Positions 63,880 through 64,000 of a stretch of 64,000 nt of DNA are shown one piece after another. The stretch is from Symsagittifera roscoffensis (taxonomy: Eukaryota > Xenacoelomorpha > Acoela > Convolutidae), in assembly GCF_963678635.1 (NCBI RefSeq), contig NC_087070.1:15567840-15631839 (forward strand). Direction: 5' to 3'. Each line of letters begins with the position of its first letter. The stretch's first letter is position 1. A model generated the notes under the pieces. That model searched no databases, was not told the DNA's origin, and saw only the letters and a program-made list of their open reading frames with translations. The translations under genes and the position numbers were made by a program.

Positions 63880-64000
63880 TGTGCCAGTCGGTCATGTCTG
63901 GAAGTTTGACCTTGAGAGACACGAAAATACGTAATTTTGGAGTGGAATTTTAATTTTCAAAATTTCGAATAGAGCCTGTCATGCTCAGTTTTCTCGTGCC
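63880..64000 (+). repeat. 3' LTR, first 121 bases (cut by window end)
   Basis: It matches 42,450-42,570 except for an A/G change in GACAC(A/G)AAAATACG and a CGG versus AGAG difference before CCTGTCATGCTCAG. The near-identity shows the two are LTRs of one insertion that has had some time to diverge. Confidence 0.92.

Larger units (their letters stand above)
42450..64000 (+). mobile_element. Giant Ty3/gypsy LTR retrotransposon with accessory ORFs
   Basis: The sequence starting TGTGCCAGTCGGTCATG at 42,450 reappears at 63,880 and runs to the window end with only about four differences in 121 bases, so these are LTR starts. The internal part carries gag, protease, RT, RNase H and integrase in Ty3/gypsy order, then about 10 kb of further + strand ORFs. 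The total exceeds 21.5 kb; most Ty3/gypsy elements are 5-10 kb. It interrupts a CR1-like LINE. Eight in-frame stops lie within otherwise continuous frames, so this copy is probably defective in part. Confidence 0.92.

Overview
The window is animal (metazoan) nuclear DNA. It has two host genes with GT-AG introns on the + strand, set in AT-rich, repeat-filled sequence, followed by about 45 kb of nested retroelements. The host proteins, the Penelope-like and CR1-like elements and the Ty3/gypsy polyprotein point to an invertebrate; I cannot name the species.

Layout. 1-2.7 kb: relic of a non-LTR retrotransposon on the - strand (endonuclease then reverse transcriptase), split by a hAT-like MITE that has a perfect 8-bp target-site duplication. 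2,970-4,008: a two-exon ZNHIT1 orthologue (zinc-finger HIT protein of the SRCAP/SWR1 chromatin-remodelling complex). 4,840-15,463: a six-exon cathepsin D-like aspartic protease whose introns hold several copies of at least three dispersed repeat families, tRNA-like fragments and a tandem array. 15.5-19.3 kb: AT-rich, no gene seen. 19.3-34.8 kb: a heavily decayed Ty3/gypsy element, itself carrying a roughly 0.9-kb palindrome-rich insertion. 35.4-37.6 kb (-): a Penelope-like element with a PHD-type zinc finger inside its reverse transcriptase and a GIY-YIG endonuclease. 38.6-42.4 kb (+): a CR1-like LINE with an esterase-like ORF1 and a 2A-like motif in ORF2, cut off by the next element.

42,450 to beyond 64,000: a giant LTR retrotransposon, the most unusual item. 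The same 121 bases begin at 42,450 and at 63,880 (5' LTR and start of 3' LTR), so the element is more than 21.5 kb long. It has a long leader with a 69-bp repeat and a roughly 42-copy 14-bp minisatellite, then gag (coiled coil, capsid, two zinc knuckles), protease, RT/RNase H/integrase, and then about 10 kb of extra ORFs: an acidic protein, a TARG1-like macro domain, a coiled-coil protein, a large protein with an SGNH/GDSL hydrolase domain, and a chain of about seven unrecognised, mostly overlapping ORFs. I see no envelope protein. Several frames are broken by single in-frame stops, and a perfect 122-bp inverted repeat sits in the middle of the accessory block.

The decayed copy at 19.3-34.8 kb is collinear with the giant element through gag, pol and much of the accessory block, so the extra ORFs are part of a family and not a one-off capture. 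It lacks the roughly 2.7 kb that holds the macro domain. The insertion order is visible: the giant element interrupts the CR1-like LINE, and the MITE interrupts the older LINE relic. All family assignments are from motif recognition by eye; no search was run.
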